DNA from: Streptomyces sp. XY006
Lineage (GTDB): Bacteria; Actinomycetota; Actinomycetes; Streptomycetales; Streptomycetaceae
Direction of reading: 5' to 3'
Length of the DNA: 64,000 nt
Assembly: GCF_002237655.1 (NCBI RefSeq)
Contig: NZ_NOKT01000009.1
Coordinates: 62,001-126,000 of the forward strand
The translations under genes were made by a program, and so were the position numbers. Below, in pieces: positions 18,691 to 27,145 of the stretch. Position 1 is the first letter of the stretch; the number at the start of each line of letters is the position of its first letter. The notes below the pieces were generated by a model. The model was not told the DNA's origin. It ran no database searches and worked only from the letters and a program-made list of their open reading frames with translations.

Positions 18691-18955
18691 ACCCGGGCTC
18701 GCGGCGGGCCGTCTGAACCCGGGCCTGCGGGGTCGTCCTGGCCCGGGGCTGCGACGGCCGTCTGAACCCGGGCCCCGGGCCCGCGGCGGCCTGAGCCCGG
18801 GCGTGCGACGGCTGTTCGAGCCAGGGGCTGCGGCGACCACCGGAGCCCGAGCCCGCGGCGGTCGTCCCAGCCCAGACCCGCGGCGGTCGTCCCAGCCCGG
18901 GCCTGCGGCGGCCGTCCGAGTCCGGACCCGCGGCGGTCGTCCGAGTCCAGGTCCT
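18674..18955. repeat. Degenerate 25-bp minisatellite downstream of sucD
   Basis: About 10-11 imperfect head-to-tail units resembling GCGGCGGTCGTCCGAGCCCG plus five more bases. The last six unit starts (18803, 18828, 18853, 18878, 18903, 18928) are exactly 25 bp apart; earlier spacings are 22-32. As 25 is not a multiple of three and all frames stay open only through composition, it is not a coding repeat. It fills most of the 361-bp gap before the aldehyde dehydrogenase gene. Confidence 0.85.
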
Positions 18956-19051
18956 CTGTGAGCTGTTCAGAGCCGTCCGCGTCATACACGGGCGGGCCGT
19001 TCAGGGCCCGCCTTTCCGCCCCCGACCGTGCACCGAGAGCGGAGCAACCGC

Positions 19052-20593
19052 ATGGCACCCACCCTCACCCTCAAATCCGGCACGTCCTGGCCCGACGCCT
19101 GGCAGCGGTGTCTCGCCGTCGCCCCCGAGGCCTTCCGGGACGACCGGGTCCTCAACCTCTGGAACGGCGGCTGGCAGCCCGACGGCCGGGTCCTGCCCGC
19201 CGTCAGCCCGGTCGACGGCAGCCCGATCGCCGGCCCGCCGCGCCTGGACGGGGCCACCGCCCAGCGGGCCGTGCGCGCCGCCCTGGACCAGCACCGGGCC
19301 TGGCGGCACGTCCCGCTGGAGGAACGCCGGGCCCGTGTCGCGGCCACCCTCGACGCCCTCACCGAACACCGCACGCTGCTCGCGCTCCTGCTCGTCTGGG
19401 AGATCGGCAAGCCCTGGCGGCTCGCCCAGGCGGACGTCGACCGGGCGATCGACGGGGTCCGCTGGTACGTCGACGGCATCGACCCGATGCTCACCGGCCG
19501 GGCCCCGCTGGACGGGCCGGTGTCCAACATCGCCAGCTGGAACTACCCGATGAGCGTGCTCGTTCACGCAGTGCTGGTGCAGGCACTGGCGGGCAACGCG
19601 GTCATCGCCAAGACCCCGACCGACGGCGGCGTCGCCTGTCTCACCCTGGCCTGCGCGCTGGCCGCCCGCGAGGGGATTCCCGTGACCCTCGTCAGCGGCA
19701 GCGGAGGCGAGCTGTCGGAGGCGCTCGTACGGGCGCCCGAGATCGGCTGCGTCTCCTTCGTCGGCGGTCGCGACACCGGCGCCGCGGTCGCCACGACCCT
19801 CGCCGACCTCGGCAAACGCCATGTACTCGAACAGGAGGGACTCAACACCTGGGGCATCTGGAACCACTCGGACTGGGACGCGCTCACCGCGGTGATCCCC
19901 AAGCTCTTCGACTACGGCAAGCAGCGTTGTACGGCGTATCCGCGCTTCGTCGTCCAACGGCAGCTGTTCGACGCGTTCCTGGCGGCGTACCTCCCGGCGG
20001 TGCGCGCGCTCAGGGTCGGGCATCCGCTCGCCGTCGAGGACCCCGGCGACCCCTGCCCGGAGCTGGACTTCGGGCCGGTGATCAACGCGGCCAAGGCGAA
20101 GGAACTGCAGGACCAGGTCGCCGAGGCGGTCGAGCGCGGGGCGGTGCCGCTGTACCGCGGCAGCCCGGACGACGCGCGCTTCCTGCCCGGGCAGGACACC
20201 TCCGCCTACGTCCAGCCCGTCACGCTCCTCAACCCGCCGCGCTCCTCCCCGCTGCACCACGCGGAGCCGTTCGGCCCGGTCGACACGATCGTCCTGGTCG
20301 ACACGGAGGCGGAGCTGCTGGCCGCGATGAACGCCTCCAACGGGGCGTTGGTGGCCACGCTGTCCACGGATGACCGGGCCACCTACGAGCGGCTCGCCCC
20401 GCAGATCCGCGCCTTCAAGGTCGGCCACGGCACGCCCCGCTCCCGCGGCGACCGCGACGAGCTGTTCGGCGGGCTCGGCGCGTCGTGGCGCGGCGCGTTC
20501 GTGGGCGGTGAACTCCTGGTGCGCGCGGTGACGCGGGGGCCGGCGGGGGAGAGGCTGCCGGGGAACTTCCCGGAGTACCAGCTGCTGCCATGA
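19052..20593 (+). CDS. Aldehyde dehydrogenase family protein
   Basis: 513 aa from ATG 19052 (GGAG 7 bases upstream; a GTG at 19028 is open but lacks a site). ALDH fold: LWNGGWQPDGRVLPAVSPVDGSPI, the WNYPMSVLVHAVLVQALAGNAVIAKTP segment, VSFVGGRDTG, and the nucleophile in KLFDYGKQRCTAYPRF. The usual ELGG general-base block is replaced by EQEGLNTW, so it is a divergent branch. It presumably oxidises an aldehyde with NAD(P). It follows sucCD on the same strand but beyond the minisatellite, so shared function with oxalate genes is uncertain. It converges on the DUF2254 gene. Confidence 0.78.
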   Translation: MAPTLTLKSGTSWPDAWQRCLAVAPEAFRDDRVLNLWNGGWQPDGRVLPAVSPVDGSPIAGPPRLDGATAQRAVRAALDQHRAWRHVPLEERRARVAATLDALTEHRTLLALLLVWEIGKPWRLAQADVDRAIDGVRWYVDGIDPMLTGRAPLDGPVSNIASWNYPMSVLVHAVLVQALAGNAVIAKTPTDGGVACLTLACALAAREGIPVTLVSGSGGELSEALVRAPEIGCVSFVGGRDTGAAVATTLADLGKRHVLEQEGLNTWGIWNHSDWDALTAVIPKLFDYGKQRCTAYPRFVVQRQLFDAFLAAYLPAVRALRVGHPLAVEDPGDPCPELDFGPVINAAKAKELQDQVAEAVERGAVPLYRGSPDDARFLPGQDTSAYVQPVTLLNPPRSSPLHHAEPFGPVDTIVLVDTEAELLAAMNASNGALVATLSTDDRATYERLAPQIRAFKVGHGTPRSRGDRDELFGGLGASWRGAFVGGELLVRAVTRGPAGERLPGNFPEYQLLP

Positions 20594-20602
20594 GAGGGGG
20601 AG

Positions 20603-20665
20603 GGCGGTGTCCGGCGCCGGGCACCCCGCGCGCAGCCCCGAGGGGGGCCGGCGCCGGACGCCGCC
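20603..20665. terminator. Long hairpin between convergent genes
   Basis: An 18-bp, nearly perfect stem (20603-20620 with 20648-20665, one G-T pair) around a 27-nt loop, placed between the stops of the aldehyde dehydrogenase and DUF2254 genes. Its symmetry suits termination from both sides. Confidence 0.65.
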
Positions 20666-20694
20666 GCGAGTCCCCCCGGTAGGACCGGGTGCCC

Positions 20695-22026
20695 TCAGCC
20701 GATGCCCTGCCGGTCCGGGTGCAGGGCGAAGGCGCGGTCCGCCGGGCTCGGGGCCGTGTGGGCGATCTCCTGCCGGAGCAGTTCGCGGTGGCGCAGGAGC
20801 GGCTGCTGCCGTTCCCGCGGCGTGAGCAGGAGCAGGTCGTCCAGCCCGGCCAGCATGCGCCGCGTCACCTGCGGACTGTCCGCGGCGCAGTTCCGCACCT
20901 CGGTGAACCCGAGATCCACCAGCTCGGTCCACCCCGGCACGGGCTGCACCAGCCGCACCGCACCGCCCCGGTCCCGGTGCAGGGCGGCGTCCAGCGGATA
21001 CCGGCTCAGCGCCGCGAGGAACTGCACGATGCGGTCCAGCGCATGGACGGCGGTCGTCGGATCGTTGATCGCGGACGACAGGGCGCGCAGCGCGATGTCG
21101 GCCAACTGCCGCAGCCCGAAGCCGAGATCCTGGTGGTAGGTCCGCTCCACCCCCACCGACACGGTGCGGCGCAGCGCCGTGCGCGGTGGGGCGGCCCCGC
21201 CGTGGACCGCCAGCACCGGCGTACCCGGCACCACGAAGTCCCCGATCCGCGGGATCAGCCGCAGCACGACCCCGTGCTTGTGCGCCACCCGCACCAGCCG
21301 CGCGATGTGCACGTCCCGCAGCACCCCGGCCCGGCCCTCGTGCGGCACCCACGCGGTCACGGGACCCAGGTCGGGCGCCTCGTGCCCGCCCGCCGGTGCG
21401 GGCAACGACGCGACCACCCGGAAGGACTCCGTCGCGATCCGCGCGATCACGTGGCTGATCCGCATCAGCCGCAGGGTGGCGTTCACGTACAGCACGAACA
21501 GCAGCAGGCTCAGCGCCACCATGCACAGCGTGAGGACGGACTGCACCAGCGGCAGCGACGTCACGGCACGCGGGTCGCCGGCGCTGTCGAAGGAGGTGAG
21601 CACCAGCAGCGACAGCACGAACGTGGCCAGGAACACCGCGAAGGTCGCCTTGGTGATCCGGCTGCGGACGAAGAGCCGCACCACACGCGGGGTGAACTGC
21701 CCGCTCGCCATCTGCACGGCCACCAGCGAGATGCTGAAGACCACCCCGATGAAGGTCATCATCGCCGAGCCGACCGCGTTCACCACGGCCTTCGCGTCCT
21801 CCGCGAACCGCAGCAGCTCGTCGAGCGTGTCGTAGTCCCCCTCCTCCTGCAGCGCTTCCACGACGGCCGTGTCGAGCGCCTGTGCCCCCAGCCACACCAG
21901 GAAGACGGCGACCATCGCTGCTGTGGGGGCGAACCAGAACGTGTCCCTCAGATGCTCCCCGAGCGGTGACAGGGCGCGCGGGCGGCGCCCCGCGCGAGGG
22001 CTCTGCGTCACCATCCAGTCACTCAT
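20695..22026 (-). CDS. DUF2254 family membrane protein
   Basis: 443 aa; ATG at 22026. The N-terminal half holds about four transmembrane segments (FWFAPTAAMVAVFLVWLGAQA, MTFIGVVFSISLVAVQMASG, FLATFVLSLLVLTSF and a Val/Leu-rich stretch near residue 165). The phrase VFSISLVAVQMASGQFTPRVVRLFVRSRITK is the hallmark of DUF2254. The C-terminal half is soluble and includes LADIALRALSSAINDPTTAVHALDRI, also typical. Function is unknown for the family. It is transcribed away from tRNA-Leu and shows no obvious partner. Confidence 0.8.
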   Translation of the reverse strand: MSDWMVTQSPRAGRRPRALSPLGEHLRDTFWFAPTAAMVAVFLVWLGAQALDTAVVEALQEEGDYDTLDELLRFAEDAKAVVNAVGSAMMTFIGVVFSISLVAVQMASGQFTPRVVRLFVRSRITKATFAVFLATFVLSLLVLTSFDSAGDPRAVTSLPLVQSVLTLCMVALSLLLFVLYVNATLRLMRISHVIARIATESFRVVASLPAPAGGHEAPDLGPVTAWVPHEGRAGVLRDVHIARLVRVAHKHGVVLRLIPRIGDFVVPGTPVLAVHGGAAPPRTALRRTVSVGVERTYHQDLGFGLRQLADIALRALSSAINDPTTAVHALDRIVQFLAALSRYPLDAALHRDRGGAVRLVQPVPGWTELVDLGFTEVRNCAADSPQVTRRMLAGLDDLLLLTPRERQQPLLRHRELLRQEIAHTAPSPADRAFALHPDRQGIG

Positions 22027-22167
22027 GGTGCGACCCTAGAGGCAACGGGCCGCGAGGTCCGGGACCCCCGCCCGGCGGACGGAAACGCAGGTGAAGGGCA
22101 CTCCGAAACCTTGGTATTGTTGTGCCTGTCGCCGCGGGGAACACCCCTGGCAGGGCGACGGACACCG

Positions 22168-22252
22168 GTCCGGGTGGCGGAATGGCAGACGCGCTAGCTT
22201 GAGGTGCTAGTGCCCTTTATCGGGCGTGGGGGTTCAAGTCCCCCCTCGGACA
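22168..22252 (+). tRNA. tRNA-Leu (anticodon GAG)
   Basis: 85-nt cloverleaf with a long variable arm. Acceptor stem GTCCGGG pairs with CTCGGAC (one G-T), discriminator A. Anticodon arm CTAGC-TTGAGGT-GCTAG gives anticodon GAG. T arm GGGGG-TTCAAGT-CCCCC. The 3' CCA is not encoded, as is common in Streptomyces. The weakly AT-rich stretch around 22110-22120 may hold its promoter. Confidence 0.95.
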
Positions 22253-22260
22253 CTGGCAGA

Positions 22261-22295
22261 AAAGGGTGCCGACCAGTTCATGGTCGGCACCCTTT
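22261..22295 (+). terminator. Terminator after tRNA-Leu
   Basis: Perfect 15-bp stem (AAAGGGTGCCGACCA with TGGTCGGCACCCTTT), 5-nt loop, followed by TCTC; starts 9 bases after the tRNA. Confidence 0.85.
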
Positions 22296-22414
22296 CTCGT
22301 GCCCCCGGGCACGCGTTGCGGCCACGCGTCACGTGCCCGATCCGTCACGCAGGGTCAGGGTCAGTGGCAGGGGCATGGGGCCGTGGCTCCCCGGCGCTCT
22401 TCCGGGGATCCCTC

Positions 22415-24307
22415 TCAGCCCCGGTACCCCCGCAGCTTGCGGTACAGCGTCGCCCGGCCTATCCCCAGCGCCGCCGCCGCGCGTGCCTTGTTGCCGCCGT
22501 GGCGGCGCAACGCCTCCAGGATCGTGGTGCGTTCGGCGTGTTCCATCGGGCTGAGGGGGCGTGCGGCCGGGCCTTCGCGGACGGCGTCCGGCAGTTCCGC
22601 CCGGCGCACCGGGCCGGACATCCGCCGGTGCTCCGCCACGGCCCGTACGACGTGGGCGAGTTCGGTGACGTTGCCGGGCCACGGGTACTGCTCCAGCGCC
22701 TGCAGGGCGTCCAGGGTCCAGGTCAGCGGCGGCCGGCCCGGCGCCGGCCGTGGGGCGAGGGCCGGCAGCAGCTCGCGCAGGTCCTCGGCGCGTTCCCGCA
22801 GGGGAGGCAGGGTCACCGTCCGGGCCGACAGCATGTCCAGCAGGCGCTGCAGGCAGGGGCCGGCCGGGGCGCCGGGCGTGTAGGTGACCAGCAGTGGGGT
22901 GTCCGGGCGCGCGTCGAGCAGGGAGTTCAGCGCGGCCACGCCGGGCTGTGCGAGGCGCTCGGCGTGCCGGAGCAGCAGCGGTCTGCCGGTCTGCCGTGCG
23001 CGCAGAGCGTGTTCGAGTCCGGGGTCCTGAGCGGCGTCCGCCTCCTGGACCGGACCCGGCCCCAGCAGCTCGCGGGCCAGGGCGGACTTGCCCGTGCCCC
23101 GCTCCCCGGCCAGCAGCAGCGGCTCCGGGGAGCGTGCCAGCTCCACCGCGCGCCCCACGGCATGCCGCCAGGGAAGCGAGGAGCCGGTCAGGGCGACCGC
23201 CGCCGCCGGCGGGTCCGGCACCACGGGCGCCTGATCACCGAGCGGTTCCAGCACGGCCACGATTCCCACCACGGTGCCGTCCAGGCGCAGCGGGGTGACC
23301 TGCGCGGTGCAACCGGCTCCTTCCGGCAACGGCAACGGCAACGACAATGCCAACGGCGTCAGTGTCGGCGTCGGCGTCGGTGTCGGCGTCAGCGTCGGCG
23401 TGGGTGTCGGCGTCGACATCGGCAGCGCCACCGGCACCGGCAGCGGCGACGGCCCCGTGCCCGACGCCGTGGTACGCCCGGACGGCCCCTCGGGTTCCTC
23501 CGCCGGGCCAGAGACTTCGGCGCGTCGCGCGTGCACCGCCGTACGCTCCAGTGCGTCGAGCACCTCCGGCGTGAGCAGCCGTTGCGCGGCCTCGTTGATC
23601 AGCCGGCTGTGGCCGTCGAGGGCGGCCACGGCCCGGTCCCTGCCCCGTGAGGCCCGCAGATACGCGTCCAGCAGTGCCTGCTCGGCCCGGCCCGAGCGCG
23701 CCCGCAGTTCCGTCTCGATCGCCGCGGCGGCGGCCTCGGCGAGGGCGGCCCGGGAGTGTGGGGCGCGCGTGGCGCACAGGTGTGCGGCCACGGTCAGTGT
23801 GCCGAGGACCTGGCCGCTGTCCGGGGAGAGCACCGGGACGCTGACGGCCGAGACGTCCTGCCACCGGTCCAGGAAGTGCTCCGGGCCGTGCACCTCGGCC
23901 CGGCGGCGGGTGCGCAGGGCCAGGGCGGCGCTGTTGTGGCCGACCTCCTGCTCCGCCAGCACGGGGCACGGTGCGACCCCGGGCACCCGCCCCGCCGTCC
24001 ACAGCACGCGCAGCCGCTCGTCGGTCAGCACCAGCAGCGCGTCCGCGTCCAGGGCGGGGACGATCCGGTCCAGCACCGGCCGGGCCGCGGTGAGCAGCGC
24101 CGACTCGGCGGGGCGTTCCGCGCACGCCGCCGGCGCGTTCAGGTTGTGCGGCACGCCGAAGAACCGGGCGCGCCGCCACGCCGCGACGACCTCCTCCGGT
24201 ACGCCCCCGGGCAGCGGTTCCCCCGACAGGAACCGCTCGCGGGCGAGGCGCAGCGAGGGCAGGGCGGGGGTGGGGGAAGGATCTGTGGTGGTCACGGCAC
24301 GGCCCAC
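22415..24307 (-). CDS. AcoR/bEBP-type transcriptional regulator with Fis-type HTH
   Basis: 630 aa from GTG 24307 (GTG 24295 equally possible). The N-terminus (LRLARERFLSGEPLPGGVPEEVVAAWRRARFFGV) is that of acetoin-regulator-like proteins, followed by a GAF-type sensor region. A Pro/Thr/Leu-rich repeat (about residues 285-327) precedes a degenerate AAA+ domain with Walker A GERGTGKS. The C-terminal Fis helix-turn-helix is ERTTILEALRRHGGNKARAAAALGIGRATLYRKL. I see no GAFTGA sigma-54 contact motif, as expected for Streptomyces, which lack sigma-54. It is divergent from the hydroxyquinol genes and is the likely regulator acting through the 19-bp palindromes at 24396 and 29169. Confidence 0.82.
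   Translation of the reverse strand: MGRAVTTTDPSPTPALPSLRLARERFLSGEPLPGGVPEEVVAAWRRARFFGVPHNLNAPAACAERPAESALLTAARPVLDRIVPALDADALLVLTDERLRVLWTAGRVPGVAPCPVLAEQEVGHNSAALALRTRRRAEVHGPEHFLDRWQDVSAVSVPVLSPDSGQVLGTLTVAAHLCATRAPHSRAALAEAAAAAIETELRARSGRAEQALLDAYLRASRGRDRAVAALDGHSRLINEAAQRLLTPEVLDALERTAVHARRAEVSGPAEEPEGPSGRTTASGTGPSPLPVPVALPMSTPTPTPTLTPTPTPTPTLTPLALSLPLPLPEGAGCTAQVTPLRLDGTVVGIVAVLEPLGDQAPVVPDPPAAAVALTGSSLPWRHAVGRAVELARSPEPLLLAGERGTGKSALARELLGPGPVQEADAAQDPGLEHALRARQTGRPLLLRHAERLAQPGVAALNSLLDARPDTPLLVTYTPGAPAGPCLQRLLDMLSARTVTLPPLRERAEDLRELLPALAPRPAPGRPPLTWTLDALQALEQYPWPGNVTELAHVVRAVAEHRRMSGPVRRAELPDAVREGPAARPLSPMEHAERTTILEALRRHGGNKARAAAALGIGRATLYRKLRGYRG
23328..23453 (-). repeat. Hexanucleotide-based repeat inside the AcoR-type regulator gene
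   Basis: A run of 6-base units (on the plus strand mostly GGCGTC or GTCGGC variants) encodes alternating Pro-Thr with Leu, forming a flexible linker between the GAF-like region and the AAA+ domain. Confidence 0.75.
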
Positions 24308-24349
24308 CGTAGCGCGTTCGGTTGAACGGGCAACAACCGCGGTGCTCCT

Positions 24350-24391
24350 CAGGCCCGTTCACGGACCCGGCAGGCCCGTTCACGGACCCGG
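24350..24391. repeat. Perfect 21-bp tandem duplication upstream of the hydroxyquinol operon
   Basis: Two identical 21-base copies, 24350-24370 and 24371-24391, each beginning CAGGCCCGTTCACGG and ending ACCCGG, lying just before the 19-bp palindrome in the divergent promoter region. Confidence 0.9.
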
Positions 24392-24395
24392 CGGC

Positions 24396-24414
24396 GTGTC
24401 TCGTAATGAGACAC
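24396..24414. promoter_or_regulatory. Palindromic operator 1 for the AcoR-type regulator
   Basis: GTGTCTCGTAATGAGACAC: perfect 7-bp arms with 5-base spacer, 72 bases before the monooxygenase start and 89 bases from the regulator start. A copy with one central difference occurs at 29169, and the following CCGCGC is also shared. Length and symmetry suit a Fis-type HTH dimer. Confidence 0.75.
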
Positions 24415-24485
24415 CCGCGCTCCCCCGAACCCCTCCAGGATCGTGACCGTCCGATGTCCCCCGACCCGCCTCGCAGGAGCACCCC

Positions 24486-26228
24486 GTGTCCACCGTCGTC
24501 GAGACCGACGTCCTCATCGTGGGCAGCGGCCCGGCCGGTGCCGCGGCCGCGCTCGCCCTGAGCACCTACGGCGTGCCCCACATCGTCGTCACCCGCTACG
24601 CGCACCTCGCCGACACCCCCCGCGCGCACATCACCAACCAGCGCACGATGGAGGTGCTGCGCGACCTCGGAGTGGAGCAGGAGGTCGTCGCCCGGGCGAC
24701 CCCGCAGCACCTGATGGGCAATACGACGTTCTGCACCAGCCTGGCCGGCGAGGAACTGGGCCGGGTGCGCTCCTGGGGCACCGACCCGCTCTCCCGGGCC
24801 GAGCACGAGCTCGCCAGCCCCACCCGCATGTGCGACATGCCGCAGCACCTCATGGAGCCGGTCCTGGTCGACGCGGCCGTCGCCCGCGGCACCCGGCTGC
24901 GCTACGAGACCGAGTACCTCTCCCACACGCAGGACGCCGACGGCGTCACGGCCACCGTCCGCGACCGGCTGCGCGGGGACACCTATGAGATCCGCGCCCG
25001 GTACCTGATCGGCGCCGACGGCGGACGGTCGAAGGTCGCCGAGGACGCCGGCCTGCCGATGGGCGGCCGGATGGGCGTGGCCGGCAGCATCAACATCGTC
25101 TTCGAGGCGGACCTGACGCGGTACACCGCCCACCGGCCCTCCACCCTCTACTGGGTCCTCGCCCCCGGCGCCACGGTCGGCGGCATCGGCGCGGGCCTGG
25201 TGCGCTGCGTACGGCCCTGGAACGAATGGCTGATCGTCTGGGGCTACGACGTCAGCGCGGGCGCCCCGGACCTGACCACGGAGTACGCCGAGTCGATCGT
25301 CCGCAAGCTCGTCGGCGACGACGAGATACCCGTGAAGATCACCTCGTCCTCGGCGTGGACCGTCAACGAGCGGTACGCCGAGACGTACGCGAACGGCCGC
25401 GTCTTCTGCGCCGGCGACGCCGTGCACCGCCACCCGCCGTCCAACGGCCTCGGCTCCAACACCTCGATCCAGGACGCCCACAACCTCGCCTGGAAGCTCA
25501 AGCTCGTCCTGGACGGCACCGCCCACCCCAGGCTGCTCGACTCCTACAGCGCCGAACGCGCCCCGGTCGGGCGGCAGGTCGTCACCCGTGCCAACCGGTC
25601 CATCCGCGAGACCGCCCCCGTCTTCGAGGCCCTCGACGGGCTCGCCCCGCAGACCCCCGAACAACTGTGGGCCAACATCGACGCCCGCAAGGACGCCACC
25701 GAGGCCGCCGAGAAGCAGCGTGCCGCACTGCGGGAGGCGATCGCGTTCAAGGTGTACGAGTTCGACGCGCACGGCGTGGACCTCAACCAGCGCTACACCT
25801 CCGGCGCGATCGTCCCCGACGGCACGCCCGACCCCGGCTTCGCCCGCGACCCCGAGCTGTACCACCAGCCCTCCTCCCGCCCCGGCGCCCGGCTCCCGCA
25901 CGCCTGGATCACCTCCGGCTCCCGCACGCTGTCCACCCTCGACACCGTCGGCCGGGGCCGCTTCACGCTGCTCACCGGCATCGGGGGAGAGGCCTGGCTG
26001 CGGGCGGCCGAGCGGCAGGACGTCGAGATCGCCACGGTGGTGATCGGCCCGGGGCAGGAGTACGAGGACCCGTACGGCGACTGGGCGCGGCTGCGGGAGA
26101 TCCCGGACGCTGGCGCGCTCCTCGTCCGGCCGGACGGCTTCGTCGCCTTCCGGCACCCGGACGCCGCCCGCACCAACGCCGGGGAGCTGCTCACGGACGC
26201 GCTGCGGCGGATCCTGGGACACGCCTGA
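24486..26228 (+). CDS. FAD-dependent aromatic monooxygenase (phenol hydroxylase/resorcinol hydroxylase type)
   Basis: 580 aa; GTG start preceded by CAGGAG. Class A flavoprotein: dinucleotide motif VLIVGSGPAGAAAALALSTYG (residues ~9-29), mid DG motif LIGADGGRSKVAEDAG, and the FAD ribityl motif RVFCAGDAVHRHPPSNGLGSNTSIQDAHNLAWKL. A thioredoxin-like C-terminal domain, as in phenol hydroxylases, follows. It should hydroxylate a phenolic ring with NAD(P)H and O2. The next two genes cleave hydroxyquinol and reduce maleylacetate, so resorcinol or a related dihydroxybenzene is the probable substrate. First gene of the operon. Confidence 0.85.
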   Translation: MSTVVETDVLIVGSGPAGAAAALALSTYGVPHIVVTRYAHLADTPRAHITNQRTMEVLRDLGVEQEVVARATPQHLMGNTTFCTSLAGEELGRVRSWGTDPLSRAEHELASPTRMCDMPQHLMEPVLVDAAVARGTRLRYETEYLSHTQDADGVTATVRDRLRGDTYEIRARYLIGADGGRSKVAEDAGLPMGGRMGVAGSINIVFEADLTRYTAHRPSTLYWVLAPGATVGGIGAGLVRCVRPWNEWLIVWGYDVSAGAPDLTTEYAESIVRKLVGDDEIPVKITSSSAWTVNERYAETYANGRVFCAGDAVHRHPPSNGLGSNTSIQDAHNLAWKLKLVLDGTAHPRLLDSYSAERAPVGRQVVTRANRSIRETAPVFEALDGLAPQTPEQLWANIDARKDATEAAEKQRAALREAIAFKVYEFDAHGVDLNQRYTSGAIVPDGTPDPGFARDPELYHQPSSRPGARLPHAWITSGSRTLSTLDTVGRGRFTLLTGIGGEAWLRAAERQDVEIATVVIGPGQEYEDPYGDWARLREIPDAGALLVRPDGFVAFRHPDAARTNAGELLTDALRRILGHA

Positions 26229-26275
26229 GCACGCGCCATGATGGAGAAGACGGACGTCGACGACGAGGAGCCGGC

Positions 26276-27145
26276 ATGACCACGGACGCGACCGGGACAC
26301 AGGTCACCGAGCAGGCCGTGGACAGCCTCCGGGCGACCGCCGACCCGCGGCTGCGCGAGCTGCTCACCGCCCTCGTCCGCCATCTGCACGACTTCGCCCG
26401 CGAGACCCGGCTCACCCAGGGCGAGTGGGAACGGGCGATCGCCTTCCTGACCGCCACCGGGCAGGCCTGCACCGACACCCGGCAGGAGTTCATCCTGCTG
26501 TCGGACGTACTGGGCCTGTCCATGCTGGTGGAGACCCTCCACGGCCACCACACCCCCGGGGCCACCGAGTCGACCGTGCTCGGCCCGTTCCACCTGACCG
26601 AGTCGCCGGTCCGGGAACTCGGCGACGACATCGACCTCGTGGGCGGCGGCGAGCCGTGCGTGGTCAGCGGCCGGGTGCGCTCCGCCGACGGCACCCCGCT
26701 GCCCGGAGCCGCCGTCGACGTCTGGCAGGCCGACGACCAGGGCTATTACGACGTCCAGCAGCCGGGCGTCCAGCCCGCCGGCAACGGACGCGGACTGTTC
26801 ACCGCCGACGCCGAGGGCCGCTTCTGGTTCCGCACCTGCGTGCCGGCGCCGTATCCGATCCCCACCGACGGGCCGGTCGGCGGGCTGCTGCGCGCGACCG
26901 GCCGGCACCCCTACCGCCCCGCGCACATCCACTTCATCGCCTCCGCGGCCGGCCACACGCCGGTCACCACGCACATCTTCGTGGCCGGCGGCGACTACCT
27001 GGACTCCGACGCGGTCTTCGCCGTCAAGGAGAGCCTCGTGCAGGACTTCGCCGAGACGGACGACCCGTCCCTGGCCCGGGAGTTCGGCGTGCCGAACCCC
27101 TTCCGGCACGCCCGCTTCGACCTCGTCCTGGAGCCCGCCCCATGA
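26276..27145 (+). CDS. Hydroxyquinol 1,2-dioxygenase (intradiol)
   Basis: 289 aa from ATG 26276 with GAGGAG upstream. An N-terminal helical linker (dioxygenase N domain, ~1-100) precedes the catalytic beta-sandwich. Non-haem Fe(III) ligands are visible: Tyr157 (GYYDVQ), Tyr193 (APYPIP), His217 and His219 (RPAHIHF), with the 36/24/2 spacing of catechol 1,2-dioxygenases. It cleaves 1,2,4-trihydroxybenzene to maleylacetate. Placement directly before a maleylacetate reductase favours hydroxyquinol over catechol. Overlaps the next gene by 4 bp. Confidence 0.9.
   Translation: MTTDATGTQVTEQAVDSLRATADPRLRELLTALVRHLHDFARETRLTQGEWERAIAFLTATGQACTDTRQEFILLSDVLGLSMLVETLHGHHTPGATESTVLGPFHLTESPVRELGDDIDLVGGGEPCVVSGRVRSADGTPLPGAAVDVWQADDQGYYDVQQPGVQPAGNGRGLFTADAEGRFWFRTCVPAPYPIPTDGPVGGLLRATGRHPYRPAHIHFIASAAGHTPVTTHIFVAGGDYLDSDAVFAVKESLVQDFAETDDPSLAREFGVPNPFRHARFDLVLEPAP

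Noticed and set aside
18674..18955. CRISPR-like array
   Set aside because: Units are head-to-tail without unique spacers and there are no cas genes.
18498..19058. Minus-strand frame through the 25-bp repeats
   Set aside because: Open only because the repeat has few stop triplets; the 25-bp period shifts frame each unit, so no repeated peptide results.
22168..22300. Integrated element at tRNA-Leu
   Set aside because: No integrase, no duplicated tRNA 3' end and ordinary genes on both sides; the hairpin after it is a terminator.
22415..24307. Sigma-54-dependent activator label for the AcoR-type regulator
   Set aside because: No GAFTGA motif is visible and Streptomyces lack sigma-54, so the usual annotation would mislead.
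23235..26300. 1021-codon minus-strand frame spanning regulator and monooxygenase genes
   Set aside because: Crosses a divergent promoter with operator and overlays two real genes; composition of a shadow.
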